Shown: positions 8,466 to 16,659 of the stretch, piece by piece
Numbering within the stretch: position 1 is the stretch's first letter
Layout: every line of letters starts with the position of its first letter
NCBI GenBank assembly: GCA_902777835.1
Contig: CACYVC010000026.1
Coordinates: 1 to 63,418 of the forward strand
DNA length: 63,418 nucleotides
Reading direction: 5' to 3'
From: an uncultured Bacteroidales bacterium
GTDB lineage: Bacteria > Bacteroidota > Bacteroidia > Bacteroidales > Muribaculaceae
Made by a program: the position numbers and the translations under genes
Notes under the pieces: generated by a model
The model's database searches: none
Told to the model about the DNA's origin: nothing
What the model saw: only the letters and a program-made list of their open reading frames with translations

Positions 8466-8727
8466 GTGGTTGTTCGTTTATCGTTTTTCGTTTATCGTTG
8501 TTCGTTTTTCGTTTATCGTTGTTTCGTTTATCGTTGTTCGTTTATCGTTGGTCGTTTATCGTTGTTTCGTTTATCGTTGTTTCGTTTATCGTTGTTCGTT
8601 TATCGTTTATCGTTTATCGTTTATCGTTTATCGTTGGTCGTTTATCGTTGTTTCGTTTATCGTTGTTTCGTTTATCGTTGTTCGTTTATCGTTGTTCGTT
8701 CATTGTTATTCGTTTATCGTTGATCGG
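8466..8727 (+). repeat. Large 7-bp tandem array, GTTTATC/GTTGTTC family
   Basis: About 260 bp made of GTTTATC units alternating with GTTGTTC, GTTGTTTC or GTTGGTC, including five consecutive GTTTATC copies near 8599-8633. An extra T in some units gives local 8-bp steps. The plus strand has no stop codon in any frame over most of the array, producing long but meaningless open frames. It begins 2 bp upstream of the SufT-like start codon. Confidence 0.9.
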
Positions 8728-8738
8728 GAGCCGGGAAT

Positions 8739-8832
8739 TGATAACTGGAAACTGATAACTGATAACTGTGAACTATGAACTATGAACTGTGAACTATGAA
8801 CTGTGAACTGTGAACTGTGAACTATGAACTTC
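8739..8832 (+). repeat. 7-bp tandem array, CTGATAA/CTATGAA/CTGTGAA family (13 units)
   Basis: Thirteen units in 7-bp phase that drift from CTGATAA through CTGTGAA to CTATGAA. A short inverted block (CAGTTAT twice, 8873-8887) follows about 40 bp later, next to the stop codon of the phosphatase gene at 8911, so the two could pair. Confidence 0.88.
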
Positions 8833-8910
8833 TTTTAAATGCTTTGCGCCTGCAAAAGTAGTAATTAGTTTTCAGTTATCAGTTATCGGCAACCAGTTTT
8901 TTGTGCTACA

Positions 8911-9612
8911 TCACAAAATCTTCTTCACGTCTAGCAGTGACTCCACCGTGTGGTCGGCGATGGGGCAGGGTACGTTGCGGGTATTGAGGTAGATGGTCTT
9001 CCAGCCGGCGTTTTTGGCACCGGGGATGTCGGTAGTGGGGTCGTCGCCTATCATCACAATCTCTTCGGGCTTGGCTCCGCACAGGCTCATGGCATAGTCG
9101 TAGATGCCCCGCCTGGGCTTTGTGATGCCGCAGTCCTCGCTCAGCACCACGTGAGTGATGTATCGGTTCATGCCTCCAGCCTCGAGTTTGCGCTCCTGCA
9201 CCCCCTTGAAACCATTGCTCAGGGTGTTGATCTCATAGCCCTTGTCGTGCAGGTATTGCAGCAGTTCCAATGCGCCAGGCATCAGGTGCTCTTGCCTCAC
9301 CAGCTGATTGAGATAGCATGAGTTCATTGCCGACGCTAGCTCATCCACATCATCACAACAATAGTGGCTCGCTTCAAGAGCCTGCTCAAACCGCCTCACT
9401 TCAAGCACTTCCTTCTCAACAGCCCCTTGGTTGTAGAGCTGCCACAACTCATGGTTAAAGTGCTCATAGTGATCATGAAACGTGTCATAGCTCTTGCACC
9501 AATTGCCGCACCCCATGAGCCTGAAAGTAGTCTCAAGAGCCACCTCACTGTTGCGTGAGAACCACCACAGCGTGTCGTCAATGTCGATAAAAACCGTTGT
9601 AATTTGTTGCAT
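8911..9612 (-). CDS. YjjG-family HAD hydrolase (noncanonical pyrimidine nucleotidase-like)
   Basis: A HAD-superfamily phosphatase of about 234 residues. Motif I is FIDIDDTLWWF near the N-terminus (nucleophile Asp in DxDxT), motif II is in NTLSNGF, the motif III Lys is in TKPRRGIYDYA, and motif IV is MIGDDPTTDIPGAKNAG. The long alpha-helical cap after motif I fits YjjG/class I HADs that dephosphorylate nucleotides. I chose the ATG at 9612 and not 9648 because the longer start would lie inside the promoter -7 box (9646-9653). Confidence 0.85.
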   Translation of the reverse strand: MQQITTVFIDIDDTLWWFSRNSEVALETTFRLMGCGNWCKSYDTFHDHYEHFNHELWQLYNQGAVEKEVLEVRRFEQALEASHYCCDDVDELASAMNSCYLNQLVRQEHLMPGALELLQYLHDKGYEINTLSNGFKGVQERKLEAGGMNRYITHVVLSEDCGITKPRRGIYDYAMSLCGAKPEEIVMIGDDPTTDIPGAKNAGWKTIYLNTRNVPCPIADHTVESLLDVKKIL

Positions 9613-9645
9613 ATTAAGATTTGTAATACAATCGCAGCCGCTATG

Positions 9646-9653
9646 CAAAGATA
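9646..9653 (-). promoter_or_regulatory. Sigma-ABfr -7 box of the HAD hydrolase gene
   Basis: The minus strand reads TATCTTTG, 33 bp before the ATG at 9612. It fixes the start-codon choice. Confidence 0.55.
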
Positions 9654-9787
9654 AAAGATTTTTCCCAAATCACGATATTTTTATCCAGAGAAAAAGCATC
9701 AGCTTATTATGAGAATTATGGAGCTATGTTTATCAAACAACCAAAACAACAAATCCACAAATTTTATCCTTTAACTAACCATTATTC

Positions 9788-9817
9788 TTGCACTCTGAAA
9801 AAAAATCACTATCTTTG
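9788..9817 (+). promoter_or_regulatory. Sigma-ABfr promoter at the left edge of the restriction island
   Basis: TTG (9788-9790) and TATCTTTG (9810-9817) are 19 bp apart, a near-ideal Bacteroidetes promoter. Predicted transcription start is around 9822-9825, some 320 nt before the first gene. Confidence 0.7.
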
Positions 9818-9823
9818 TAACCA

Positions 9824-10126
9824 AACTTTCAGCAATCGACCGCAGAGGCGGCAACCACATAGCTGAAAGCTGACATATTAAAAAGCGTATATTGACGCTT
9901 TGTTCTTTGGCTTCTAAAGAACTAGCTACTCTTTATAAGAAACAGTCGAAGACATGGCAACAATAGACGCTCCAAGGTATGTTTATTCATCTCTGTGCCA
10001 TTATTGGCGCAGTGTGTGATTGCATATCTGCGTGAGGTCTATGTTGCTCGTCTTACTGTTTCGGGCAAGTAGCTAGGCCTTTTAGAAGCGGGACGAGTCA
10101 ACAATATAGACTCTCACGCTTTTTTT
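9824..10126 (+). ncRNA. Putative structured RNA (about 300 nt) ending in an intrinsic terminator
   Basis: Seen directly: a promoter just upstream, then five hairpins and a terminator. Stems are 9826-9833/9862-9869 (8 bp, enclosing CCGC/GCGG at 9840-9851), 9882-9888/9895-9901 (7 bp), 9902-9908/9916-9922 (7 bp), 9993-10000/10005-10012 (8 bp, one G-T), and a long stem of about 23 pairs from 10030-10052 to 10092-10119 with small bulges. Seven T residues follow (10120-10126). It lacks the conserved sequences of tmRNA, RNase P RNA and SRP RNA as I know them. It could be an independent small RNA or a leader that attenuates the Mod-Res operon, which starts 19-58 bp later. Identity unknown. Confidence 0.65.
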
Positions 10127-10183
10127 GACACCTTAATTTGTGATATGGTTCTTTTGAGGGTCAGGACCTTACTTGACCATTGC

Positions 10184-12055
10184 ATGGACCGACAGAAACT
10201 TATAGAGAAAATTCGCCAACTTGAAGGATTGACCGATGATGAGCGGTCGGCACTGCTTGAGCTTGCAAACACTCAAAAGTCTTATGGCCTAGTGTGGGAA
10301 TACAAGCCCGAAGATGTGGAGGAACGACTGCGTGATAACCTGCCAGTGCTTACCGAGGTAAAAGAACGTGCAATAATCAGTGATAACCCCGATGCTCCCA
10401 ATCACATCCTTATTGAGGGCGACAACCTTGAAGCACTAACTGCACTTGCATATACTCATGCTGGAAAAATTGACGTAATTTATATAGACCCTCCTTATAA
10501 TACGGGAAAGAAAGATGAGTTCAAATACAATGATCATTGGGTAGATTCTGAAGATAGTTATAGGCATTCTAAATGGTTGTCTTTTATAGACAAACGAATT
10601 AAATTTGCCAAACTGTTATTAAAAGATGACGGTTTATTATTTATTTCAATTGATGACAATGAAATAGCTCATCTTAAGTTGATTTGTGATGAATATTTCT
10701 GTCACAATAGCAATCCAAAAGAATCAAATTGTTTAGGTATATTAATATGGGATTTAGGTTCTGGTACATCTGCAGGTCATTTTACTAGAGCACATGAATA
10801 TATTCTTTGTTATTGCAAAAATAAAAAACAATTACCTAATTTTTCAGGAGGTGACGGTGTTATTGATGATAGAGCAATTAAAAAGAAATCCTCTAAGAAT
10901 GCTGAATCGGAATATTTATTTAAAAAAGGAACCAAATTTGAAGCAGAGGATGGATTTGAATTATTTGGAGAATGGGGCGGTTCTGAGAAAACTAGATTAA
11001 TTTCTGGAAGAATGATTTGTCAAAATGGGAAATTGGCAGAGGATGTTATTCTATCATCTTGTTGGACTCAAAGAGACCAAATGGAGTCTTTCTTCTCTGG
11101 AGTGGACACTATCGATTCTAAAGGTCAGCATGTTATTGAGTTTTATTTTAGAGATAATGGCAAGTTATATTATAGAAAGGATAGAAGTAAGATTAATCCA
11201 CCAACGGTCTTAAGAGATATTGCTACTACTAAGCAAGGTTCAAAAGTAATAAAAGAAATTTTTGATAATGAGGAACCCATTAAATTTGCGAAACCAATTA
11301 ATTTAATCTCATTTCTTTTATCACTTAAAGGGAATAATTCCACCGTACTTGACTTCTTCGCAGGCAGCGGCACTACTATGCATGCAGTAATGCAGCTTAA
11401 TGCTGAGGACGGTGGGCATCGTCAATGCATTTTGGTTACCAATAATGAGAACGGCATCTGTGAGAATGTGACATACGAACGCAATAAGCGTGTGATTAAT
11501 GGCTACACCAAGCCTAATGGTCAAGCAGTGGAAGGATTGCATGACAACACGCTTCGCTATTACCGCACAGAGCTGATGAGCCGTGACCGCACGAGTGCTA
11601 ACAAACAAAGCCTTGTTCATCTTGCAACCGACCTGCTGTGCATAAAAGAGGACCTTCACGACGAACACCAGCTAATGATAAACGGCAAGAAACTCCGCCG
11701 GCAGTATGCGCGCTTTTTTGCAAAGGACGACCGCAACATGATAGTCATTTATGACCCTGCAGTGATAAAATATGTTGTGGAGTCGATAAAAGAGGAAGAG
11801 CCACCGCGCCCCGTGAAAGTGTATGTGTTCAGTGACGGTCGCTATGCCTTTGACGACGACTTTGCTGCAGTAATAGACAAGGTGGAATTATGCGCCCTGC
11901 CCGATGCCATCTATGAGGCTTATAGCGCAGTGTTGCCCCCTCGCAAAGATAAAAACGTGGTGCCAGCCGATTATGACAAAGAAGATGCCAAGGTTGAGCT
12001 TGCTCAAGCCGATAGCAGTTCATATAAATCAACAGAAAACGACAACCAGCTATGA
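10184..12055 (+). CDS. mod: Type III restriction-modification DNA methyltransferase (Mod)
   Basis: About 623 residues. DPPYNTG near residue 102 is catalytic motif IV of adenine-N6 methyltransferases. DFFAGSGTTMHAV near residue 389 is the SAM-binding motif I. This order (IV before I) defines the beta class to which type III Mod subunits belong. The region between them, about 10500-11340, is the target-recognition part and is markedly more AT-rich than either flank, as if exchanged. I chose the ATG at 10184 because MDRQKLIEKIRQLEGL matches usual Mod N-termini; an ATG at 10145 would add 13 unconserved residues. Mod methylates one strand of an asymmetric site and gives specificity to the Res partner, whose gene overlaps by 4 bp. 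Confidence 0.92.
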   Translation: MDRQKLIEKIRQLEGLTDDERSALLELANTQKSYGLVWEYKPEDVEERLRDNLPVLTEVKERAIISDNPDAPNHILIEGDNLEALTALAYTHAGKIDVIYIDPPYNTGKKDEFKYNDHWVDSEDSYRHSKWLSFIDKRIKFAKLLLKDDGLLFISIDDNEIAHLKLICDEYFCHNSNPKESNCLGILIWDLGSGTSAGHFTRAHEYILCYCKNKKQLPNFSGGDGVIDDRAIKKKSSKNAESEYLFKKGTKFEAEDGFELFGEWGGSEKTRLISGRMICQNGKLAEDVILSSCWTQRDQMESFFSGVDTIDSKGQHVIEFYFRDNGKLYYRKDRSKINPPTVLRDIATTKQGSKVIKEIFDNEEPIKFAKPINLISFLLSLKGNNSTVLDFFAGSGTTMHAVMQLNAEDGGHRQCILVTNNENGICENVTYERNKRVINGYTKPNGQAVEGLHDNTLRYYRTELMSRDRTSANKQSLVHLATDLLCIKEDLHDEHQLMINGKKLRRQYARFFAKDDRNMIVIYDPAVIKYVVESIKEEEPPRPVKVYVFSDGRYAFDDDFAAVIDKVELCALPDAIYEAYSAVLPPRKDKNVVPADYDKEDAKVELAQADSSSYKSTENDNQL

Positions 12056-14415
12056 TACAACTCAAGGACTATCAGCGCAAGGCAGTGAATGAGCTAAAGA
12101 CCAAACTCATTGACATGCTCAACATTCCCGACGAGGACAGGCAGAAACTTGTTTTCAAAGCCCCCACAGGCAGTGGCAAAACCGTTATGGCCAGTGCCAT
12201 GCTCGACGAGTTGACACAAGAGCTGCAAGTGGGCAGCGAGTGCCTATACTCAAGAGTGGCATGGGTGTGGATAGCTCCCAACAAGCTACACCAGCAGAGC
12301 TACCTCTCGATGCGCAATTTCTTTAGCGAGACTCGCGCCTTGAGGCCTGTGATGTTTGACGAATGCGACCACCTCGAAGGTCTAAAGCCCGGCGAAGTGC
12401 TGTTCCTTAACTGGGAAAGCGTGAACAAAGACAATGCAGTGATGATTCGTGACAACGAGCAGAACCGCACCCTTCATGAGCTGCTAAGAAAAACACGCAT
12501 CATCCAAAAGATGCCCATTGTGGTGATCATTGACGAGGAGCACATGTTTGGTGGCAGAAACGCCGTCAAGAGTGAGCAGTTGCTCCAGAGCATCAACCCA
12601 AAGATTGAAGTGCGCATCTCTGCAACCCCAGTGACACAATCATTCCAAGTGGTAGAGGTGAAACGAAACAGAGTTATCGCCGAGGAAATGATTAAAAAGG
12701 GCGTGCAGCTCAATCCCAACATTCGTTCGGACAACGAGCAACAAGAGCTCACGGTGAATCAGCGACTGCTAGTAAAAGCCTTGAAAAAGCGAGACGAGCT
12801 GGCTAAAATATATGCACAACATGGCATCAACCCGCTGCTGCTCATCCAACTGCCAAACGACACCAGCGACACACTCTCGCAAGAGGAACGCACAATAGCC
12901 GAGGAGATAGAGAACTACCTGAGCACAATGTGCGACATCAGCGTGGAGAATGGCAGGCTAGCAGTGTGGCTCAGCAAGAACAAGTCGCCCAACCTGGACA
13001 CCATCACCAAGAAAGACGACATGTGCCAGGTGCTGCTGTTCAAGCAGGCCATCGCACTGGGTTGGGACTGCCCAAGAGCTACAGTGCTGCTTATCTTCCG
13101 CAAGTTGCAAAGCGTGACATTCACTACCCAGACGGTGGGTCGCATCCTGCGCATGCCCGAGCAACACTTCTATCAAGATGAGAGATTGAACTATGGCTAT
13201 GTGTATACCAACCTATCGGAAGACATCATTGAGATTGTGGGCGATGACATGAGCTACTTGAGCTCGGTGTATGGCAACATGCGCAAGGACCTGAACAACA
13301 TCTCGCTTCGCTCGGTGTTTCAGGACACTAGAGGAAAGCGTAATCGCTTGGGAGCAGACTTCAGAAACGTTTTTCTTCAAGTGATGAAAGAAACATGGGA
13401 GCAACAGCCACAATCACTGTTTGGAAATGATGACTTCTTTGATGACGATGATGATAACAAGAAAGAAAGCAGCATCGCTAATGTTGAAGATATAATTACA
13501 AAAAACCGACTCAACGCCAAAAATCACGGAGTGAGAACCGATGTGTCGCGCGTGATGATTGCCATACCCAAGAACACCCCCATCACTGGAGAGGGAGGCA
13601 TTGTGAAAATTAATGAAAAAGCACGGTTGGCACTTAATGCTACAGAATTAGATTCATTATTCAACATGTTCTGCCGCAAGAATGTGGGAAATTTTGCAAA
13701 AGTGGATAGTACACCAGTGCTGAAAGGTGCTATAGAAAACGCGCTGGAGCAATACCTGCAAATCTTTGCTACCGATGTTCCCAAAGTGGTTCTTTATCAT
13801 GGCAATAGGGCACATTTCGAAGACTTGATTAATAAAGCCGTGACTCGATATTCCAACATGCTGAAGATTGAGATTGCCAATCAAGCAGGTCAAGATATAC
13901 AATACAAGATTTCGCATTGGCAGGTTCCTGAAACCCGTTTATATAACTCGGCTATGTATGTCAATCAAGACACTAAAATATTCAATCATGCCATAAAACC
14001 ATTCTTTGAATCAAAGCGAGTTTCAGCACCAGAATATCATTTTGCACGATGGATTGACAAGCAGAACGAGGTGATAGACTGGTGGTACAAGAATGGCGAT
14101 GAGGGCAAGCAGCACTTTGCTGTTCCTTACAACGACATTAACGGAAAGCCACGTAGCTTCTATGTGGATTTCATCATAAGGCTGAAAAACGGAAAGGTGT
14201 GCCTCTTTGACACCAAAACTGTGGGAAGCGACGAAAATGGCGCTTTAAAGAATAATGCATTATATAAATATGTCAAAGAATACAATGAGATGGGCATGCC
14301 CATAACAGGAGGCGTGATAATAGGCTATGGTGATAACTGGTATTACCCTGACGGCATTGTAGAAAACATCGACAATGTGGAAGGCTGGACAAAACTCGAT
14401 TTTAATAACCTTTAA
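12052..14415 (+). CDS. res: Type III restriction enzyme helicase-nuclease subunit (Res-like)
   Basis: A 787-residue DEAD/DEAH-box (SF2) ATPase. Q-motif-like start QLKDYQRKAV, Walker A APTGSGKT at residues 37-44, Walker B IIDEEH near 160, motif III ISATP near 190, and motif VI-like TVGRILRMPEQ near 360. The C-terminus carries a likely PD-(D/E)xK nuclease: YVDFIIRLKNGKVCLFDTKT near residues 704-722. It cuts unmodified DNA after ATP-dependent communication between sites when bound to Mod. Shorter than classical Res (about 970 aa). It overlaps mod by ATGA, so translation is coupled. Confidence 0.88.
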   Translation: MIQLKDYQRKAVNELKTKLIDMLNIPDEDRQKLVFKAPTGSGKTVMASAMLDELTQELQVGSECLYSRVAWVWIAPNKLHQQSYLSMRNFFSETRALRPVMFDECDHLEGLKPGEVLFLNWESVNKDNAVMIRDNEQNRTLHELLRKTRIIQKMPIVVIIDEEHMFGGRNAVKSEQLLQSINPKIEVRISATPVTQSFQVVEVKRNRVIAEEMIKKGVQLNPNIRSDNEQQELTVNQRLLVKALKKRDELAKIYAQHGINPLLLIQLPNDTSDTLSQEERTIAEEIENYLSTMCDISVENGRLAVWLSKNKSPNLDTITKKDDMCQVLLFKQAIALGWDCPRATVLLIFRKLQSVTFTTQTVGRILRMPEQHFYQDERLNYGYVYTNLSEDIIEIVGDDMSYLSSVYGNMRKDLNNISLRSVFQDTRGKRNRLGADFRNVFLQVMKETWEQQPQSLFGNDDFFDDDDDNKKESSIANVEDIITKNRLNAKNHGVRTDVSRVMIAIPKNTPITGEGGIVKINEKARLALNATELDSLFNMFCRKNVGNFAKVDSTPVLKGAIENALEQYLQIFATDVPKVVLYHGNRAHFEDLINKAVTRYSNMLKIEIANQAGQDIQYKISHWQVPETRLYNSAMYVNQDTKIFNHAIKPFFESKRVSAPEYHFARWIDKQNEVIDWWYKNGDEGKQHFAVPYNDINGKPRSFYVDFIIRLKNGKVCLFDTKTVGSDENGALKNNALYKYVKEYNEMGMPITGGVIIGYGDNWYYPDGIVENIDNVEGWTKLDFNNL

Positions 14416-14426
14416 ATAAGATATTT

Positions 14427-14636
14427 ATGGCAAAAGGACTTGACAGCACATTCCTCCATTATGGAGTGAGAAATGACGACATGGAAATAATAGAACAATC
14501 ATGCCGTGAAAATGAAATTGACCCTGAATGGATTAAAGAACATTTCTTGAAAGTGTATAACGCTCGACGCAACGAGGGAGAGTTGAATGACAAAGCGATA
14601 AATAAAATAGTAAAGAAGGCTATCAAACAAATATAA
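14427..14636 (+). CDS. Small protein of the restriction island (DNA-modification-system-associated type)
   Basis: A 69-residue, mainly helical, charged protein: LDSTFLHYGVRNDDMEIIEQ at the start and a basic tail (KIVKKAIKQI). From memory it resembles short proteins found next to DndD-like ATPases and named DNA-modification-system-associated small protein. It lies 11 bp after res and 2 bp before the SMC-like gene, so it is certainly part of the operon. Its role is unknown; an adaptor between the Mod-Res pair and the ATPases is an inference. Confidence 0.7.
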   Translation: MAKGLDSTFLHYGVRNDDMEIIEQSCRENEIDPEWIKEHFLKVYNARRNEGELNDKAINKIVKKAIKQI

Positions 14637-14638
14637 CT

Positions 14639-16654
14639 ATGAGGATAAAACGAATTGTAGCTCGTAACTACAAAACCTACAGAAATCTTGACTTGAATCT
14701 GGAGATTGAAAAAGACCGCCCTATAATTTTGATAGGTGGCGCAAATGGTTGTGGCAAGACAACACTGTTTGATGCTATTTACCATGCTCTTTATGGCCTG
14801 AAATTCAAGGGCGTGGATGAGTTTAAGCAAGTGTTCAACGCAGGGGCGATGCTAGACAATGGCATTGATGGGCAAATTATCATGCTCGAAGTGCATTTCT
14901 CGGGAATGGTACTTGGGCAAGAGGCGCAATATACCCTCGCTCGTTCCTATATGATTTATGACAACAGCGTGCGAGAATCAGTCACCTTTAACATGAATGG
15001 CAACAAATATACATACGGAGACCACACTTCGGCAAAAGTAAGATCTGAAAGTGAGGAGGTAGTGAACAAAATCATCAATGCCAACCTTCCTGCTGAATTG
15101 AGTAATTATTTCCTCTTCGATGCCATGAAAACTAGTGAACTGGTTAAAGAGGAGCAAATCAATAAGCTCATAATGAAAAATGTGAATGCCGTAATGGGAT
15201 TCAATAAATATTACCAATTCCAAAAAGCTGCCGAGGTTCTGCTTGCCGAGAAAAAAGCTGAAAGACTAGAGAATGACAAGTTGAGAGAAGAATATAACGA
15301 CCTCAACAACAAAAAACGAGAAGCCGAGGAAGAACTCCATAAAATGGAAAAGCAATACACTGCTGCTATCAACTATGCTAATGACCATAATGCTGAATAT
15401 GAGCAACTAAAGGCTGGACGAAACGACGATGAGGTAACTAAGGATAAAATCAAGCAGATAGAGCAGCAATTAAAATCGTTTGCTGATACTGAAGTCAGCT
15501 ATCGCAAAGATGCTGATGCCCTCTCTAAAGACCTTGAAATAAAGGTCGTGTATCCAAAACTAGCTAACATCATTCGTACCGAGGTTGAAGTGATTCTCAA
15601 TGAGAAAAAGATGGTAGAAAGAGCACATGCCAATATGTTAAGTGACAGCCAGCTCGATAAAATAACCAATGATATAGTAAAACTTATTGAGCAGCGTTAT
15701 ATCGAGACGGGAAAAATCAATGTGCCTCTTATTATCAACGAATTAAAAGAACTACAGCGCAATGAGATGATTGTGCAAGATTCTTATGCCTATCTCTCAA
15801 AGCATGACGTTGAATTGCTTGATAATCTCGTGAAAAATGCTGTTGTAAATCCTTTCCTTGCTGTGGCAGAACAGCGTGACCGAATTAATGCTGAGTTGGA
15901 AAGTGTACCCGAAAAAAAGAAGCAACTCGAGGATTTGAGACGCGCAATGAATGGCAATGACTACACACTTCTTGAACTTTATGAGAAAAATAATGGGAAA
16001 ATCAGCAAGTTAAAAGAGGATATGTCATTAAAAAAAGATGAGATTGCTAAATTGAAAAAGAAAATTGAGGGTTATGATTACGATATTCCACAAATCCCTG
16101 ACCCCCAATACGACATGCTTTGCAAACTCCCAGATTTCTTTAAGAAACTGTCGTCTCGTCTTTTGAGAGCTAAGAAAATAAGCATCGAAAATATGATGCG
16201 TGACCAACTCAACCTCAATTTGGTAATCTATGCCGGTTATATAGGAAAAGTAGAACTCTCGGCAATCGACAGTGATGACATTTCGTTCAAGATTTATCAC
16301 AAGAATGGTAATGAGATTTATCTCAGTCAACTTAATGCAGGAGCAAAGCAGACCGTGATGCAGGTGCTGCTCAAAGTGCTTTACAATTTGGGCGACTACG
16401 ATCCTCCTGTAATGATTGACACTGTGATGGGTGTGCTTGACAAGGAGAGCCGTGAAGTGATTTTGGAAAGTTATTTCCCCGACCTTGCTAGTCAAACCAT
16501 TCTGCTTAGTACCGATACCGAAATAACCACAGAGCACGACTTTGAAAAGATTCAGGCTTATGTAGCTAAGACCTACACTCTACACCGTGACAAGGAGAAC
16601 CAATGCACGACTATTACCGACGATTATTTTGGACTCAAAACCAGTAAATATTGA
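14639..16654 (+). CDS. DndD/SMC-like AAA ATPase of the restriction island
   Basis: A 671-residue ATPase built like Rad50/SMC/DndD. The N-terminal lobe has IGGANGCGKTTLFDAIYHA (Walker A, residues about 32-50). Long coiled-coil segments rich in Lys, Glu and Leu run from about 190 to 500. The C-terminal lobe has a signature-like LNAGAKQ near 560 and Walker B PPVMIDTVMGVLD near 588-600, where Thr-Val takes the place of the usual catalytic Glu, so ATP hydrolysis may be slow. DndD nicks or bends DNA in phosphorothioation systems, but no dndB, dndC or dndE is here. Its partners in this operon are a HerA-like ATPase and a type III RM pair. Confidence 0.85.
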   Translation: MRIKRIVARNYKTYRNLDLNLEIEKDRPIILIGGANGCGKTTLFDAIYHALYGLKFKGVDEFKQVFNAGAMLDNGIDGQIIMLEVHFSGMVLGQEAQYTLARSYMIYDNSVRESVTFNMNGNKYTYGDHTSAKVRSESEEVVNKIINANLPAELSNYFLFDAMKTSELVKEEQINKLIMKNVNAVMGFNKYYQFQKAAEVLLAEKKAERLENDKLREEYNDLNNKKREAEEELHKMEKQYTAAINYANDHNAEYEQLKAGRNDDEVTKDKIKQIEQQLKSFADTEVSYRKDADALSKDLEIKVVYPKLANIIRTEVEVILNEKKMVERAHANMLSDSQLDKITNDIVKLIEQRYIETGKINVPLIINELKELQRNEMIVQDSYAYLSKHDVELLDNLVKNAVVNPFLAVAEQRDRINAELESVPEKKKQLEDLRRAMNGNDYTLLELYEKNNGKISKLKEDMSLKKDEIAKLKKKIEGYDYDIPQIPDPQYDMLCKLPDFFKKLSSRLLRAKKISIENMMRDQLNLNLVIYAGYIGKVELSAIDSDDISFKIYHKNGNEIYLSQLNAGAKQTVMQVLLKVLYNLGDYDPPVMIDTVMGVLDKESREVILESYFPDLASQTILLSTDTEITTEHDFEKIQAYVAKTYTLHRDKENQCTTITDDYFGLKTSKY

Positions 16655-16659
16655 ACGAT

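Noticed and set aside
8411-8778. Three overlapping plus-strand ORFs of 85-114 residues rich in Val, Tyr, Arg and Ser
   Set aside because: They only read through the 7-bp array; the same peptide appears in all frames, which is a property of the repeat and not of a gene.
9824-10126. tmRNA, RNase P RNA or SRP RNA identity for the structured RNA
   Set aside because: I find no tRNA-like ends or tag frame, no GAGGAAAGUCC-type RNase P core, and no SRP tetraloop domain. Only a covariance search could overturn this.
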